Positions 26,246-35,254 of a stretch of DNA of 64,000 nt are shown here, piece by piece. The DNA is from Algoriphagus winogradskyi. Its GTDB lineage: Bacteria > Bacteroidota > Bacteroidia > Cytophagales > Cyclobacteriaceae. The stretch is from NCBI RefSeq assembly GCF_900182815.1, contig NZ_FXUA01000002.1, positions 62,001-126,000 on the forward strand, given 5' to 3'. Position numbers and translations under genes: made by a program. Below the pieces are notes generated by a model that was given only the letters and a program-made list of their open reading frames with translations, made no database searches and was not told the origin of the DNA. Position 1 is the stretch's first letter. The number at the start of each line of letters is the position of its first letter.

Positions 26246-28142
26246 TTCTACTTGCGGCTGTGTTTTTGATAAAATAGAAGTTAGAAGCGCCTAGCGTATT
26301 AATTCGTTTAATAAGTTCTGATTTAGATTCATCAGTCATTTCTTCACCGATTGAGAGTTTCATTTCTCTTTTTACATGTAGGTATTTACCATCTAGCGAC
26401 GCAGATAATGTCACCGCTATTCCTTCTTCCTCAATCGATAAATTACCTGGAAGATTTTCTGCTTCCATCACCTCAGGAAGCTCAATTACATACTCATCAA
26501 TTTGACTAAGTGAATTATTGACCAGCATCTCATCAGTTACTTTCCCCAGAAATGGTTTTAAAATCATTCGTTTAGCAGTATTCTGGACAAACTTTTGAAT
26601 AAATCCATTGTAGCTTACCTCTGCCAGCAAAAGGGAATCTTTATGATCAACAGACAGCTCATATTGCTGAATAATTAATCCTGCAACAGGTGAATTTCGG
26701 TTGAAATAATCGCGCTGTTCTCGGGTATCGAGATGTTGCTTTACCATAAGCATGTCTTCCGCAAAATTGCCATCAACTTTAAGCCTCGTTCCAATGGAAG
26801 CGTCTCCATTATTATCAATTTTCACCTCATTTTTGCTGTGGATAGTATTCCAGTCGAGTGAATTATAGGAAGGTGTTTTAGTCAAATAACCTCCTTCTCC
26901 ATCAATGACCAAAACGTGCCTATTCTTGGTAAAGTCTCCTAGAAACCCAGCGGGAAGAGAGTTAGAAGTACATTCCAACCAAACTGGACTCTGTCCTTCT
27001 TTCATTGGCACCTGCAGGATCACATGGTTAAATTGATTGGAGGGAAGATCTATCTCGATATCATCCGCATCCTTACCAGCTTGTACCAAGGTATAGTTGG
27101 AGCTGATCCCGACAGCCTTCAACATTGCTTGCATCAAATTTGTCAATCCTTTACAGTCTCCATATGCATATTTCACTACATCTGAAGCTAGCATAGTTTG
27201 CCACCCACCAATTCCTAATTGGATACTGACGTAGCGGTAGTTTTTTTGCAGGTAGTCATAGAGAATCTGAATTTTCTCGTACTCACTCGAAGCAGTTGAC
27301 ACCATACTTAAAAGCTTGGCTTGAAAATCCTCCGGAAGAGCTTTTCGCTCTTCATTTAGCTTAAACTGCCATGCTGCAAGCCCAGACCAATCTTCCATTT
27401 TGCCTACATAATCCCCCATCCCAAAACCAATAGGTGCTAACAATAGCTTGTGATCATCTTCCTTCTTCAAATCAGGAGTTTGAACTGGAAGATCTTTTTC
27501 TACCCAGGTAATTTCAATTTTATTGTCAATGGCCTTTTCGCTTCTCTCACCTAGCAAATTCACCGCTTTATACCTTAAGCCAATTTGCTCTGGATAGACC
27601 ACAGTTAGCGTGGATTTCAACACCTTCTGATTATAGCGATGTACAGGTATCCAATCTCTCAAATGAAAATTAGTGGAAGATTTAGTCTCTATATTAATAG
27701 TAACCTGTATTGGGAACTTACTGCTTTTTACCTCAAAATACTTATGCCGATTATCATCAAAAATGCTGCTGGTAGAATAGATAGCTGCATCAGTCATGTC
27801 CTTTGTCTTCGCCTTCTCTATAGTTTTACCACTCAGCGGATCGGTAATTTCTATCTCAACATTTTCAATGTCATTCAACTTATTGTAAAAAACGGAGGTA
27901 AAAGCATGGCCTAATCCATCAGGCGAAAAGATGGTAAACTTGCGCTCTATTTTGTAGGTAACTTCATAGGATTCTGAAATTTCTATTCGCTGATCCTCTG
28001 TTAGTAAAGAATAGATGGTGGGATCCTCTTTGGTTGGAATTGTATCAACAGGGGCTTGAAGACCTAAGAATAAATAGGCTGCTACAAGTATTAGCATGCG
28101 AAAGTCATAGTTAAATTTGTGCAAAATAGATTTAATTACCAT
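26238..28142 (-). CDS. DUF3857 domain transglutaminase-like exported protein
   Basis: About 634 residues with the same architecture as the next gene: DUF3857 (residues ~40-190), transglutaminase-like core (~270-400) and C-terminal DUF3858-like domain. The catalytic cysteine is present in YAYGDCKGLTN, with later His (FNHVIL) and acidic residues as expected. Start is uncertain: ATG 28142 gives MVIKSILHKFNYDFRMLILV, a plausible exported N-terminus; 28097 and 28196 are alternatives. Its stop overlaps the start of the 24311-26245 gene by eight bases. Substrates of this family are unknown; peptidase or cross-linking activity is assumed from the fold. Confidence 0.85.
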   Translation of the reverse strand: MVIKSILHKFNYDFRMLILVAAYLFLGLQAPVDTIPTKEDPTIYSLLTEDQRIEISESYEVTYKIERKFTIFSPDGLGHAFTSVFYNKLNDIENVEIEITDPLSGKTIEKAKTKDMTDAAIYSTSSIFDDNRHKYFEVKSSKFPIQVTINIETKSSTNFHLRDWIPVHRYNQKVLKSTLTVVYPEQIGLRYKAVNLLGERSEKAIDNKIEITWVEKDLPVQTPDLKKEDDHKLLLAPIGFGMGDYVGKMEDWSGLAAWQFKLNEERKALPEDFQAKLLSMVSTASSEYEKIQILYDYLQKNYRYVSIQLGIGGWQTMLASDVVKYAYGDCKGLTNLMQAMLKAVGISSNYTLVQAGKDADDIEIDLPSNQFNHVILQVPMKEGQSPVWLECTSNSLPAGFLGDFTKNRHVLVIDGEGGYLTKTPSYNSLDWNTIHSKNEVKIDNNGDASIGTRLKVDGNFAEDMLMVKQHLDTREQRDYFNRNSPVAGLIIQQYELSVDHKDSLLLAEVSYNGFIQKFVQNTAKRMILKPFLGKVTDEMLVNNSLSQIDEYVIELPEVMEAENLPGNLSIEEEGIAVTLSASLDGKYLHVKREMKLSIGEEMTDESKSELIKRINTLGASNFYFIKNTAASRNE

Positions 28143-28286
28143 TAAAACTAAGCCCATATTAAAATAAATTATTAGGATAAAATGAACGTTGCGCAAACAG
28201 GATAAATCACTCTGGTACTAAGTACATGAGTTTGTAAATCCCACTAAAACTTCCCTAATTTGGTTTATTACAAAAAAAAATATTCC

Positions 28287-28751
28287 ATGCAACCAGTGAT
28301 CATAGGTAGTTTTGAAGAGTTTGAAAAGTACAATGGACAAAAATTAGGTATGTCTGAATACTTCCAAATCACTCAGGAACAGATAAATATATTTGCAAAG
28401 GCCACGCATGATCACCAATGGATTCACACCGATCCTACAAGAGCTAAAGCTGAAGGAGCATTTGGAAATACAATCGCCCATGGTTACCTCACACTAAGTA
28501 TTGTCCCGCATCTTTGGGAACAAATCGTAGATGTAAGAAATCTGAAAATGATGATCAACTATGGAATTGAATCCCTGCGATTTGCGAATCCCGTTTTGGT
28601 AAATAGTGAAGTTCGTCTGGTAGCCACTTTAAAAAATGTAGCTAACCTGCGAGGAACAGTAAAGGCTGAAGTAGAAGTAAAACTAGAAATCAAAGACCAA
28701 AAAAAGCCAGCTTTTACAGGCGTGTTGATATTTCTATATCATTTTCAGTAA
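28287..28751 (+). CDS. MaoC-like (R)-hydratase
   Basis: Hot-dog-fold enoyl-CoA hydratase/dehydratase of 154 residues, counted from ATG 28287 (the frame extends to a TTG at 28260 but with an unlikely Lys run). The active-site hydratase motif is in FAKATHDHQWIHTDPTRA, where the conserved Asp and His lie five residues apart, and in GNTIAHGYLTLSI. Such enzymes convert trans-2-enoyl-CoA to (R)-3-hydroxyacyl-CoA, supplying beta-oxidation or polyester precursors. It stands alone, divergent from the DUF3857 gene, so its pathway cannot be inferred from the neighbours. Confidence 0.9.
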   Translation: MQPVIIGSFEEFEKYNGQKLGMSEYFQITQEQINIFAKATHDHQWIHTDPTRAKAEGAFGNTIAHGYLTLSIVPHLWEQIVDVRNLKMMINYGIESLRFANPVLVNSEVRLVATLKNVANLRGTVKAEVEVKLEIKDQKKPAFTGVLIFLYHFQ

Positions 28752-28861
28752 GTCAATACAGAATCTCCTTAATCTATAGTAAGTTACCTGCCAAAATCAA
28801 CAAATCGATTAGGTAATTAGCTGATGAGCAAATATATTAGTTGGAGCTAACCTCCAATTAT

Positions 28862-30025
28862 ATGAAACTTTCTCCCGGTCTTCTCATCCTTCTTGTTCCG
28901 TTTATCTTTTTTGCCTGCGAAACAGCTAATACTTCCGACAACTCAGAAAAATTAGATCTCGACTTAGAGATCAAGGACTCCATCCGCGTCGACTATATTG
29001 GTAAGCTCAATCTGATGGATGTCAATCCTGAGTTTAAGAAAATTTTATTCTTTGATCCGCAGAATATGAAGTTTGTCAGTACAGACTTTGATGGAAAAGT
29101 TCTAGGTGAGTTCAGCAAAGACCGAGATGCACCGGATGGGTTTGGTTTTTATCCAATGGCTGCCGGAAGATTCAATGCATCACAAAACATCCAGATTGTA
29201 TCGATGTTTGGCATCTACGAGTACGATCTTGCGGGAAATCTAGTGACAAGTAAAAAAATCCCAAGAGATGAGGCAAAATCCTTCAGTGGTAGAGCAGATG
29301 CTAAGCGGGAAATTCAATTTGTAAAGGATAAAATTCTTCTAAGCGGAACGATTGGGCGTGGAGAATACAACAAGACCCAGCCAGAATTTTACGACACTTT
29401 TTTACAGCTTGTCTGGGCTGATCCTAAGACAGGGTCCTTTGAGCAATTTCTACCCCTGGATTCTGCTAGTATTTTTCAAAACAATATGTCCCATGAGCCG
29501 ACGACGCTTTCACCCACGTTTGAAGTGATAAATGACCGCTTATACATCATCAGTGGAACAGACCCATTTTTGAATATTTACGAGCTCGATTCTCCATATA
29601 GCAAGCTTGGGCGAATCCCTCTTAACCTCACGGATTACAAACTAAACGCAGGAGAGGATCCAAAGAAAGCAGATCCAAGAGCAATAAGTTATGATCCATC
29701 ATTTGGTATCATTCAAAAATTAGTGAAGGTGGGAGACAAGCTGTTTATCATATATGAAACCGGGTATAGCGAAGAAGATGCTACCCGCTCTCGCGAAAAC
29801 ATGTCTCAATCTGAATGGGAAGACTTTTATAGCCGTATGAAGGACACCTACAAAATGCGCTATCAGATCCTTGATCTTGATGGCACCATGCTCACTGATG
29901 CTGAAGTACCCGAAAACCTAAGCGATTTGTTCGTTAGTCGTGAAGGTGCACTATGGTTTATGGGTAAGCCAAACACAGATGTCGAAGAAGATTTTTTTAC
30001 TCTCTATAAAGTAGAGATAAACTAA
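28862..30025 (+). CDS. Lipoprotein, beta-propeller-like (DUF4221/6-bladed type)
   Basis: Start ATG 28862 gives a lipoprotein signal (MKLSPGLLILLVPFIFFAC) with lipidated Cys19, followed by a short acidic Ser/Asn linker typical of Bacteroidota surface-exported lipoproteins. The body is made of beta-strand repeats with short Asp/Gly turns (FVSTDFDGKVLGEF; IYEYDLAGNLVTSKKI; YQILDLDGTMLTDAEV), consistent with a propeller. It resembles the lipoprotein at 1250 in length, layout and the region KxxDxPDGFGxF/EGPDGIGSF. No catalytic motif seen. A bidirectional terminator follows at once. Confidence 0.7.
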   Translation: MKLSPGLLILLVPFIFFACETANTSDNSEKLDLDLEIKDSIRVDYIGKLNLMDVNPEFKKILFFDPQNMKFVSTDFDGKVLGEFSKDRDAPDGFGFYPMAAGRFNASQNIQIVSMFGIYEYDLAGNLVTSKKIPRDEAKSFSGRADAKREIQFVKDKILLSGTIGRGEYNKTQPEFYDTFLQLVWADPKTGSFEQFLPLDSASIFQNNMSHEPTTLSPTFEVINDRLYIISGTDPFLNIYELDSPYSKLGRIPLNLTDYKLNAGEDPKKADPRAISYDPSFGIIQKLVKVGDKLFIIYETGYSEEDATRSRENMSQSEWEDFYSRMKDTYKMRYQILDLDGTMLTDAEVPENLSDLFVSREGALWFMGKPNTDVEEDFFTLYKVEIN

Positions 30026-30054
30026 GAAAAGCCGGACCAATGGTCCGGCTTTTC
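30026..30054. terminator. Bidirectional terminator between lipoprotein and TonB receptor genes
   Basis: Perfect 13-base stem GAAAAGCCGGACC / GGTCCGGCTTTTC with the three-base loop AAT. It begins at the lipoprotein stop and closes both convergent genes. Confidence 0.88.
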
Positions 30055-30068
30055 TATTTCAGATAACC

Positions 30069-32507
30069 TTAGTCTAATCTATTTCGCTCTTCGGAGCTTC
30101 CTGAGTTACTTTTCACACGGAAGCTTTCCCCTTTTGAGAAGTTATATTTCAATGTAAATCGAACTCCCTGGTTGCTTCGATACTGACGGAAACGCGTGTC
30201 GATATCAGCGAAGTCAACATTTGCTTTTATTACTTGTGTGCGAAAAAGGTCAGTTCCATTTACCGAAAGGGTTATTTTATCCTTCATGATAGACTTGGTA
30301 ACGCCTGCATCTACCCATCCAAATCCGGCTATCTCTCCCTGTCCCCAAATCTGCGGCCCCAAATACATTCCCATCACTTCCACTTTAAAGCCTAGTGGCA
30401 AAACGAAATTGTGCTGCGAACGGACCATGAATGATGTCTGCGAATTGTCTAGGTAATCATCACCAATCTGTGACCGAAAGCGATTGTAATTCACCTGCAC
30501 CATATTCGAAGTAGACCACCATTCTTTGATATCTACAGGGATAATCGCTCTGAAGTTTGCGTTTCTTGTTTTATCAAAGTTGTCAGTATAGGTAGTCGTA
30601 GTCCGGTCTTCATCATTCTGTACAAATACCTGCATAAACGCATCTTCCGTTTCGCTGTACCCAAGTGTGAATTGGTACATACCCTTCACCACATGATTCA
30701 TCTCAATATTATTGGAGTACTGGGGCTTGAGATTAGGGTTACCCGTTTCACTTGTCAAAGGATCGATATAGTATACAAAAGGATTCAATAATCGATAATT
30801 AGGCCTGGTGATTCTGCGATTGACATTGTAGATGATCTGGTAGTTGTCGCTGATTTTATGCTGCAAGAAAGCACTTGGAAATAAGTTGAAATACTTCTGT
30901 TTATTTACTTGGTCCAGTGTCACTGAGTTACCGGTGATATTCGAATGCTCACCTCTTAGACCTGCCTGATAGGAAAGTTTTTCTGAGAATTTCCCTTTGT
31001 AGGAAACATATGCAGCTAGGACATTTTCATTGTAGATAAACCTATTGCTGCTTGGGTCAGGAATAAAAGGACCATCCTCCAATGCTTTACTTAGATCTAG
31101 GTTATTATCAGACTTTACCCAGCTACCTTTTACTCCCGTCTCGATTGTATTTCCTTTTCCTACTGGTTTTACAAAATCCACCTTCGCTGTTAAGATATTG
31201 TAATACATCTCATTCAGAGTCAGTATATTACTATTCATCGCATCTGTCATATTTGCGCCAACCCATTGTTGATTGGTAAGCAAAGATTTACTATCAGAAT
31301 TCATACGGGTAAAGTCCACATCGGAACTAATTTTAGTGCCCAAGGTGTCAAGTTTTGCATCGTAATGAAGATTAGCAAAATATCTACTTCCTGTTCCTGT
31401 AGCATCATTAATCGATTCTAGATAACTAATTTCATCCATGCCAGGAGTAATGATATCTGTCAGTGAGTTATTGTCATTTCTATCATGGGAATCCGAAGCC
31501 TGTACATTTATGGCAATATTCTGATTCTCATTAATCTCATAATTCGCTGCTCCGGTAAAAAAGAGATTTTTGTTTCTGGTCACAATTCTGGATTCTTGAC
31601 TGAAATTAGAAATGCCTTCTGGCAAGGTGAAATTTCTGTAAATCTCAAGATCATTGAAATTGCCGTAGTGGTTGTAATTCAAGTTAGCATTTGTACTCCA
31701 CTTGCCTTTTTTCACATTCAGTACTACACCGGTATTAGGTAGCCACTGCCCGTTATATAAAGCTCCTGCCTGTATATTTCCAAACATTCCATCCACTGTA
31801 TTCTTTTTCAATTTGATGTTGATCACACCAGCAGATCCCTCCGCATCAAATCGCGCCGAAGGATTATTGATCACTTCTATGCTTTTAATATTTTCAGCAG
31901 GCATAGATCGAAGAAAATTCGCCAAGTCTGTGGCACTCATATAGGTCAACCGATCATTGATCATCACTGTAGCACCAGTACGACCATTCAGATTGATGAT
32001 CCCGTCCTGATCCACGTAGATTCCAGGAGATCTTCCGATCACATCCAGCGCATTTGATCCCTCAGCCATTACGGTTCCTTCCACATTAATAGTGGTCTTA
32101 TCAGGCTCAATGATGATTTCCGGACGGGTGGATCTTACAGTTACCTCATCCAGACCTGTCATTTCATCCTGGATAGTGACTGGCCCAAAGTTCTTCTTCA
32201 ATCCAGGTTCAAGTTGAAACACTTCTGATTCAAAAGCGGTAAAGCCAATAGAAGAAACCACCAATTTCACCTTAGCAGTCTTGGTAGATTCAATTAGAAA
32301 TTGCCCATTTTCATCGGATACCGCACCATCTATAAGATTACCACTAGTAGCGTCGATCAATGCCACATTAGCATAGGGAACGGACAGTTCGTTTTGATCA
32401 GTAACTTTTCCGGTAATCACGCTGACATCTTTGTCTGCAGCAGCAAGGTTGCTAATCCCTAGTAGATAGGTGAAAAGCGAAAGAAAAAGTAAGTTGGTAG
32501 TTTTCAT
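30069..32507 (-). CDS. TonB-dependent outer-membrane receptor-like protein
   Basis: An 812-residue outer-membrane protein. Signal peptide of about 24 residues (ending LAAA), a CarboxypepD_reg-like domain in residues ~30-115 (VITGKVTDQNELSVPYANVALIDA), a plug domain ~125-235 (NALDVIGRSPGIYVDQDGIINLNGRTG; VEVINNPSARFDAEGSAGVINIKLKK) and an outer-membrane beta-barrel of the OMP_b-brl_3 type to the C-terminus. There is no SusD partner, so it is not a glycan SusC. The tail after the last strand is unusually long and hydrophilic (SGSSEERNRLD). The ligand is unknown. The cytoplasmic SOD gene lies upstream with its own terminator, so the receptor probably has its own promoter. Confidence 0.88.
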   Translation of the reverse strand: MKTTNLLFLSLFTYLLGISNLAAADKDVSVITGKVTDQNELSVPYANVALIDATSGNLIDGAVSDENGQFLIESTKTAKVKLVVSSIGFTAFESEVFQLEPGLKKNFGPVTIQDEMTGLDEVTVRSTRPEIIIEPDKTTINVEGTVMAEGSNALDVIGRSPGIYVDQDGIINLNGRTGATVMINDRLTYMSATDLANFLRSMPAENIKSIEVINNPSARFDAEGSAGVINIKLKKNTVDGMFGNIQAGALYNGQWLPNTGVVLNVKKGKWSTNANLNYNHYGNFNDLEIYRNFTLPEGISNFSQESRIVTRNKNLFFTGAANYEINENQNIAINVQASDSHDRNDNNSLTDIITPGMDEISYLESINDATGTGSRYFANLHYDAKLDTLGTKISSDVDFTRMNSDSKSLLTNQQWVGANMTDAMNSNILTLNEMYYNILTAKVDFVKPVGKGNTIETGVKGSWVKSDNNLDLSKALEDGPFIPDPSSNRFIYNENVLAAYVSYKGKFSEKLSYQAGLRGEHSNITGNSVTLDQVNKQKYFNLFPSAFLQHKISDNYQIIYNVNRRITRPNYRLLNPFVYYIDPLTSETGNPNLKPQYSNNIEMNHVVKGMYQFTLGYSETEDAFMQVFVQNDEDRTTTTYTDNFDKTRNANFRAIIPVDIKEWWSTSNMVQVNYNRFRSQIGDDYLDNSQTSFMVRSQHNFVLPLGFKVEVMGMYLGPQIWGQGEIAGFGWVDAGVTKSIMKDKITLSVNGTDLFRTQVIKANVDFADIDTRFRQYRSNQGVRFTLKYNFSKGESFRVKSNSGSSEERNRLD

Positions 32508-32663
32508 CTCAATAGTACTTTGTGTGTTATTGTACCACCTATTGAAAAAGAAATGCCAAGGCTTAAAAACCGCCTAAAATAGCCCTATTCGACATTTTTT
32601 ATTTCTCAGCAAAATAAGAGTGTATCGAAAACGTACAGTGTTATTTCAGCTTTGGACATAAAA

Positions 32664-32690
32664 AATCCCCGAACGTAATGTCCGGGGATT
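32664..32690 (-). terminator. Intrinsic terminator of the superoxide dismutase gene
   Basis: Stem AATCCCCGAAC / GTCCGGGGATT with one weak pair and a five-base loop; read leftward it ends in a run of T. It lies 21 bases after the stop of the SOD gene. Confidence 0.8.
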
Positions 32691-32710
32691 CCAATTTTAG
32701 CTTTAAAAGC

Positions 32711-33322
32711 TTATTTCTTCAACGCTTCAGCGTAGTTCGCATTTGCCTGATCCCAGTTGATCACATTCCAGAAAGCGGCAATGTAGCTAGGACGAAGGTT
32801 TTGATAATTCAGGTAGTAAGCATGCTCCCACACATCAAGACCGATGATAGGAGTTCCTTTGATTTCAGCTACATCCATAAGAGGATTGTCCTGATTTGCA
32901 GTAGATACAATCTCCAAAGTACCAGCTGCAGTTAAAATCAACCAAGCCCAGCCAGACCCAAATCTAGTCGCTGCTGCTTTATTGAAAGCTTCTTTGAAAG
33001 AATCGAAGTTGGCAAACTTTGCATTGATCGCATTAGCCAAATCACCAGTTGGTGCTCCGCCTCCAGTTGGAGACATGATTTTCCAGAAAAGGCTGTGATT
33101 ATAATGACCACCACCATTATTTCTTACGGCAGTGTTTGAGCCTGCAAGTTGAAGCAATTCTTCTAGCGACTTGTTTTCCAAGTCAGTTCCTGCGATTGCA
33201 TTGTTAAGATTAGTTACATATCCATTGTGGTGCTTACCATGGTGGATTTCCATAGTTTTTGCATCAATGTGTGGTTCCAAAGCCGTAGTGGCATAAGGTA
33301 AAGCTGGAAGTTCGAAAGCCAT
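32711..33322 (-). CDS. sodA: Superoxide dismutase, Mn-type (Fe/Mn family)
   Basis: Converts superoxide to hydrogen peroxide and oxygen in the cytoplasm. The 203-residue protein has the N-terminal helical hairpin with His27 in [13 protein letters not shown], the second ligand in [11 protein letters not shown], and the C-terminal [15 protein letters not shown] holding the last Asp and His ligands. The metal-type residues favour manganese: Gly-Gly before the second His region, and Gln in STANQDNPL, rather than the Gln near the second ligand seen in Fe enzymes. Cambialistic use of both metals cannot be ruled out. No signal peptide. It has its own terminator. Confidence 0.95.
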   Translation of the reverse strand: MAFELPALPYATTALEPHIDAKTMEIHHGKHHNGYVTNLNNAIAGTDLENKSLEELLQLAGSNTAVRNNGGGHYNHSLFWKIMSPTGGGAPTGDLANAINAKFANFDSFKEAFNKAAATRFGSGWAWLILTAAGTLEIVSTANQDNPLMDVAEIKGTPIIGLDVWEHAYYLNYQNLRPSYIAAFWNVINWDQANANYAEALKK

Positions 33323-33425
33323 TTTGTTTTATTTTAAGGTTAAAAGATTGATTAAAAATCTTACAAATAATCTGCCTTAGCAACCAAGTGAAAACGAAAA
33401 AGGTTCTTTACAGATCAATTTCCTT

Positions 33426-33875
33426 TTATTTTCTCAGTTTTTTGAAAAATTCCAGCAAAAGCTGTTCAGATTCTAAGGCAAGACTTCCTGTGAATACTTT
33501 GGTTTTGGGGTGGACTATTCCCGGATTGCTTTGCAAATACCCTCTTCTAGGATCAGATGCACCATAATGAATTTCACCGATTTGGGACCAAAAAAGTGCT
33601 CCCCCACACATTACACAAGGCTCTAGCGTTACGTAAAGCCTACAATCATTCAGATATTTTGCCCCCATGTAATTCGCAGCGGAAGTAATTGCAAGCATTT
33701 CTGCATGAGCTGTTACATCATTGAGCTTTTCCGTTTGATTGTAAGCTTTGGCAATGATTCTGTTTTTAGAAACTATAACAGCCCCAACAGGAATTTCACC
33801 CTCTTCAAAAGCAATTTTGGCTTGCTTCAGGGCTTCATTCATAAAGTACTCGTGGCTGTATAGTTCTATTTCCAA
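33426..33875 (-). CDS. tadA: tRNA adenosine(34) deaminase TadA-like nucleoside deaminase
   Basis: Zinc-dependent deaminase of 149 residues, acting on the wobble adenosine of tRNA-Arg(ACG). Zinc and catalytic residues are present: His57 and Glu59 in THAHAEM-like context (VTAHAEMLAI) and Cys87/Cys90 in LEPCVMCGGA. The opening FMNEALKQAKIAFEEGEIPVGAVIV is the standard TadA start. The tail KVFTGSLALESEQLLLEFFKKLRK also fits. A guanine deaminase-like member of the same family would lack this pattern, so TadA is preferred. It lies six bases downstream of the 33882 membrane protein gene on the same strand. Confidence 0.9.
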   Translation of the reverse strand: MEIELYSHEYFMNEALKQAKIAFEEGEIPVGAVIVSKNRIIAKAYNQTEKLNDVTAHAEMLAITSAANYMGAKYLNDCRLYVTLEPCVMCGGALFWSQIGEIHYGASDPRRGYLQSNPGIVHPKTKVFTGSLALESEQLLLEFFKKLRK

Positions 33876-33881
33876 AATGGC

Positions 33882-35012
33882 CTAGAAAAAATCCAGAATC
33901 TCGTTTCTCACGCCATCATTGATAATGAATGCGAGAATCAGGGATACCACTAATCCGATAAATGCCTTGGACACGTCATTTCTAGCCATTTTAAAGGCCC
34001 TGAATAACCACGCATTTCTCTTCTCTGCCTTCGCGTGCTTACCAAGTGCAATTGCGATTTCTCTACCTCCAAGTAACCCTATAAATACCCAAGTAGTACT
34101 CATCGGAACATTGCTATAAAGCTTAAAGTAGAACAGTATAATAGCATAAACGAAGTCAACAATCGTCGCCGCACGAACATCTGTAACGCTTGACTTTTCG
34201 TTTACAATTCCTTGGATTTTATCACCTTTCATGTAGAAAAGGAAGCCTAATCCTATAAATACAAACCCTGCATAAATGGAGAATTCTACTGCATCCAATT
34301 GTCTTGGAAGAAATACCGCAATATTTGCAGCATCCTGCATGATCCACACTGCCCAAAGTGTCCCAGAGGTAATCCACTGCAGGTAAATCCAATAAGGTGC
34401 TGGTTTCCCTTTTAGGTAATTTTTAACAAATCGCTCAAGAACAAACCATACAGCTATTGCGATAGAGAATGCAAGCAGGTACCCCACAAAGCTCTTAAAC
34501 ATCACGCTAACAATAGTCCCAGCTTTGTATGTAAAGACATTCAGCAACAAAAATGTAGTAGAAACAGGCATTCTGAGCCTGGTCATAATCAAAAGAACGA
34601 TAGGAGCAGCAAGCTGAAGAAATACAAAGCTTGTCGGCGCTTTATCCAGACCTGGAACAGATAATCTCTGGTAACTCACGTCTCCACTATAGGTAAACCA
34701 GCTGTAGGTAACCGTGCCTACGAATATAAGGCCCATGAAAAGCCATAACCAATACCACTTCTTATTATGATTGGAAGCGATAAAAGTACCGATCGTCTGA
34801 ATACTGTCATTGGCGATAGCAGAATATGCAGCCAAAGCAAAGCCAAACCACATAGCTGCATACGTATAAGGAGTGATTACCGCAGCGATGGATATGAGTA
34901 CACAAATGATGATAAGAAAGGGTTTCTCTTTCTTGGTGAAATCAAAGAGGGAGTAAGCACTTTTGGAGAGCTTATCCTGATTAATATTTTGGTCTATTTT
35001 TTTCTTGGCCAT
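33882..35012 (-). CDS. PiT-like (inorganic phosphate transporter family) membrane protein
   Basis: A 376-residue membrane protein with about ten hydrophobic segments. It carries two inverted family-type repeats: AIANDSIQTIGTFIAS near residue 65-80 and MQDAANIAVFLPRQL near 225-240, both resembling the PiT signature GANDxANAxGT. The PVSTT-type motif also occurs twice, as MPVSTTFLLL and VPMSTTWVFIGLLGG. These point to the PiT/Pho-4 phosphate permease fold, but the sequence is diverged and the transported ion is uncertain. The N-terminus is a soluble Lys-rich stretch of about 30 residues. Divergent from it lies a Na/Pi symporter gene at 35255. Confidence 0.7.
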   Translation of the reverse strand: MAKKKIDQNINQDKLSKSAYSLFDFTKKEKPFLIIICVLISIAAVITPYTYAAMWFGFALAAYSAIANDSIQTIGTFIASNHNKKWYWLWLFMGLIFVGTVTYSWFTYSGDVSYQRLSVPGLDKAPTSFVFLQLAAPIVLLIMTRLRMPVSTTFLLLNVFTYKAGTIVSVMFKSFVGYLLAFSIAIAVWFVLERFVKNYLKGKPAPYWIYLQWITSGTLWAVWIMQDAANIAVFLPRQLDAVEFSIYAGFVFIGLGFLFYMKGDKIQGIVNEKSSVTDVRAATIVDFVYAIILFYFKLYSNVPMSTTWVFIGLLGGREIAIALGKHAKAEKRNAWLFRAFKMARNDVSKAFIGLVVSLILAFIINDGVRNEILDFF

Positions 35013-35254
35013 GATTTGCCTTTTGGTCGGTCGCGCAAAATTAAAGAAGATATCCTTCTATCCATGTTATCAAATTGTTAAGTAACTACAATTCCTCTTC
35101 AAAAAGGAAGTTTTGCCTTGTTTTTCGCAAAAAAATTTCAACTTTTGCCCAATATTTTATTAAAAATTTGGATTCTAGGATAGTTCAAGACTCTTTTATA
35201 AATCCCTAATCCTGAGGTAAAATAGAAAGCGGGAGATTTATTCTAAACTAAAAG

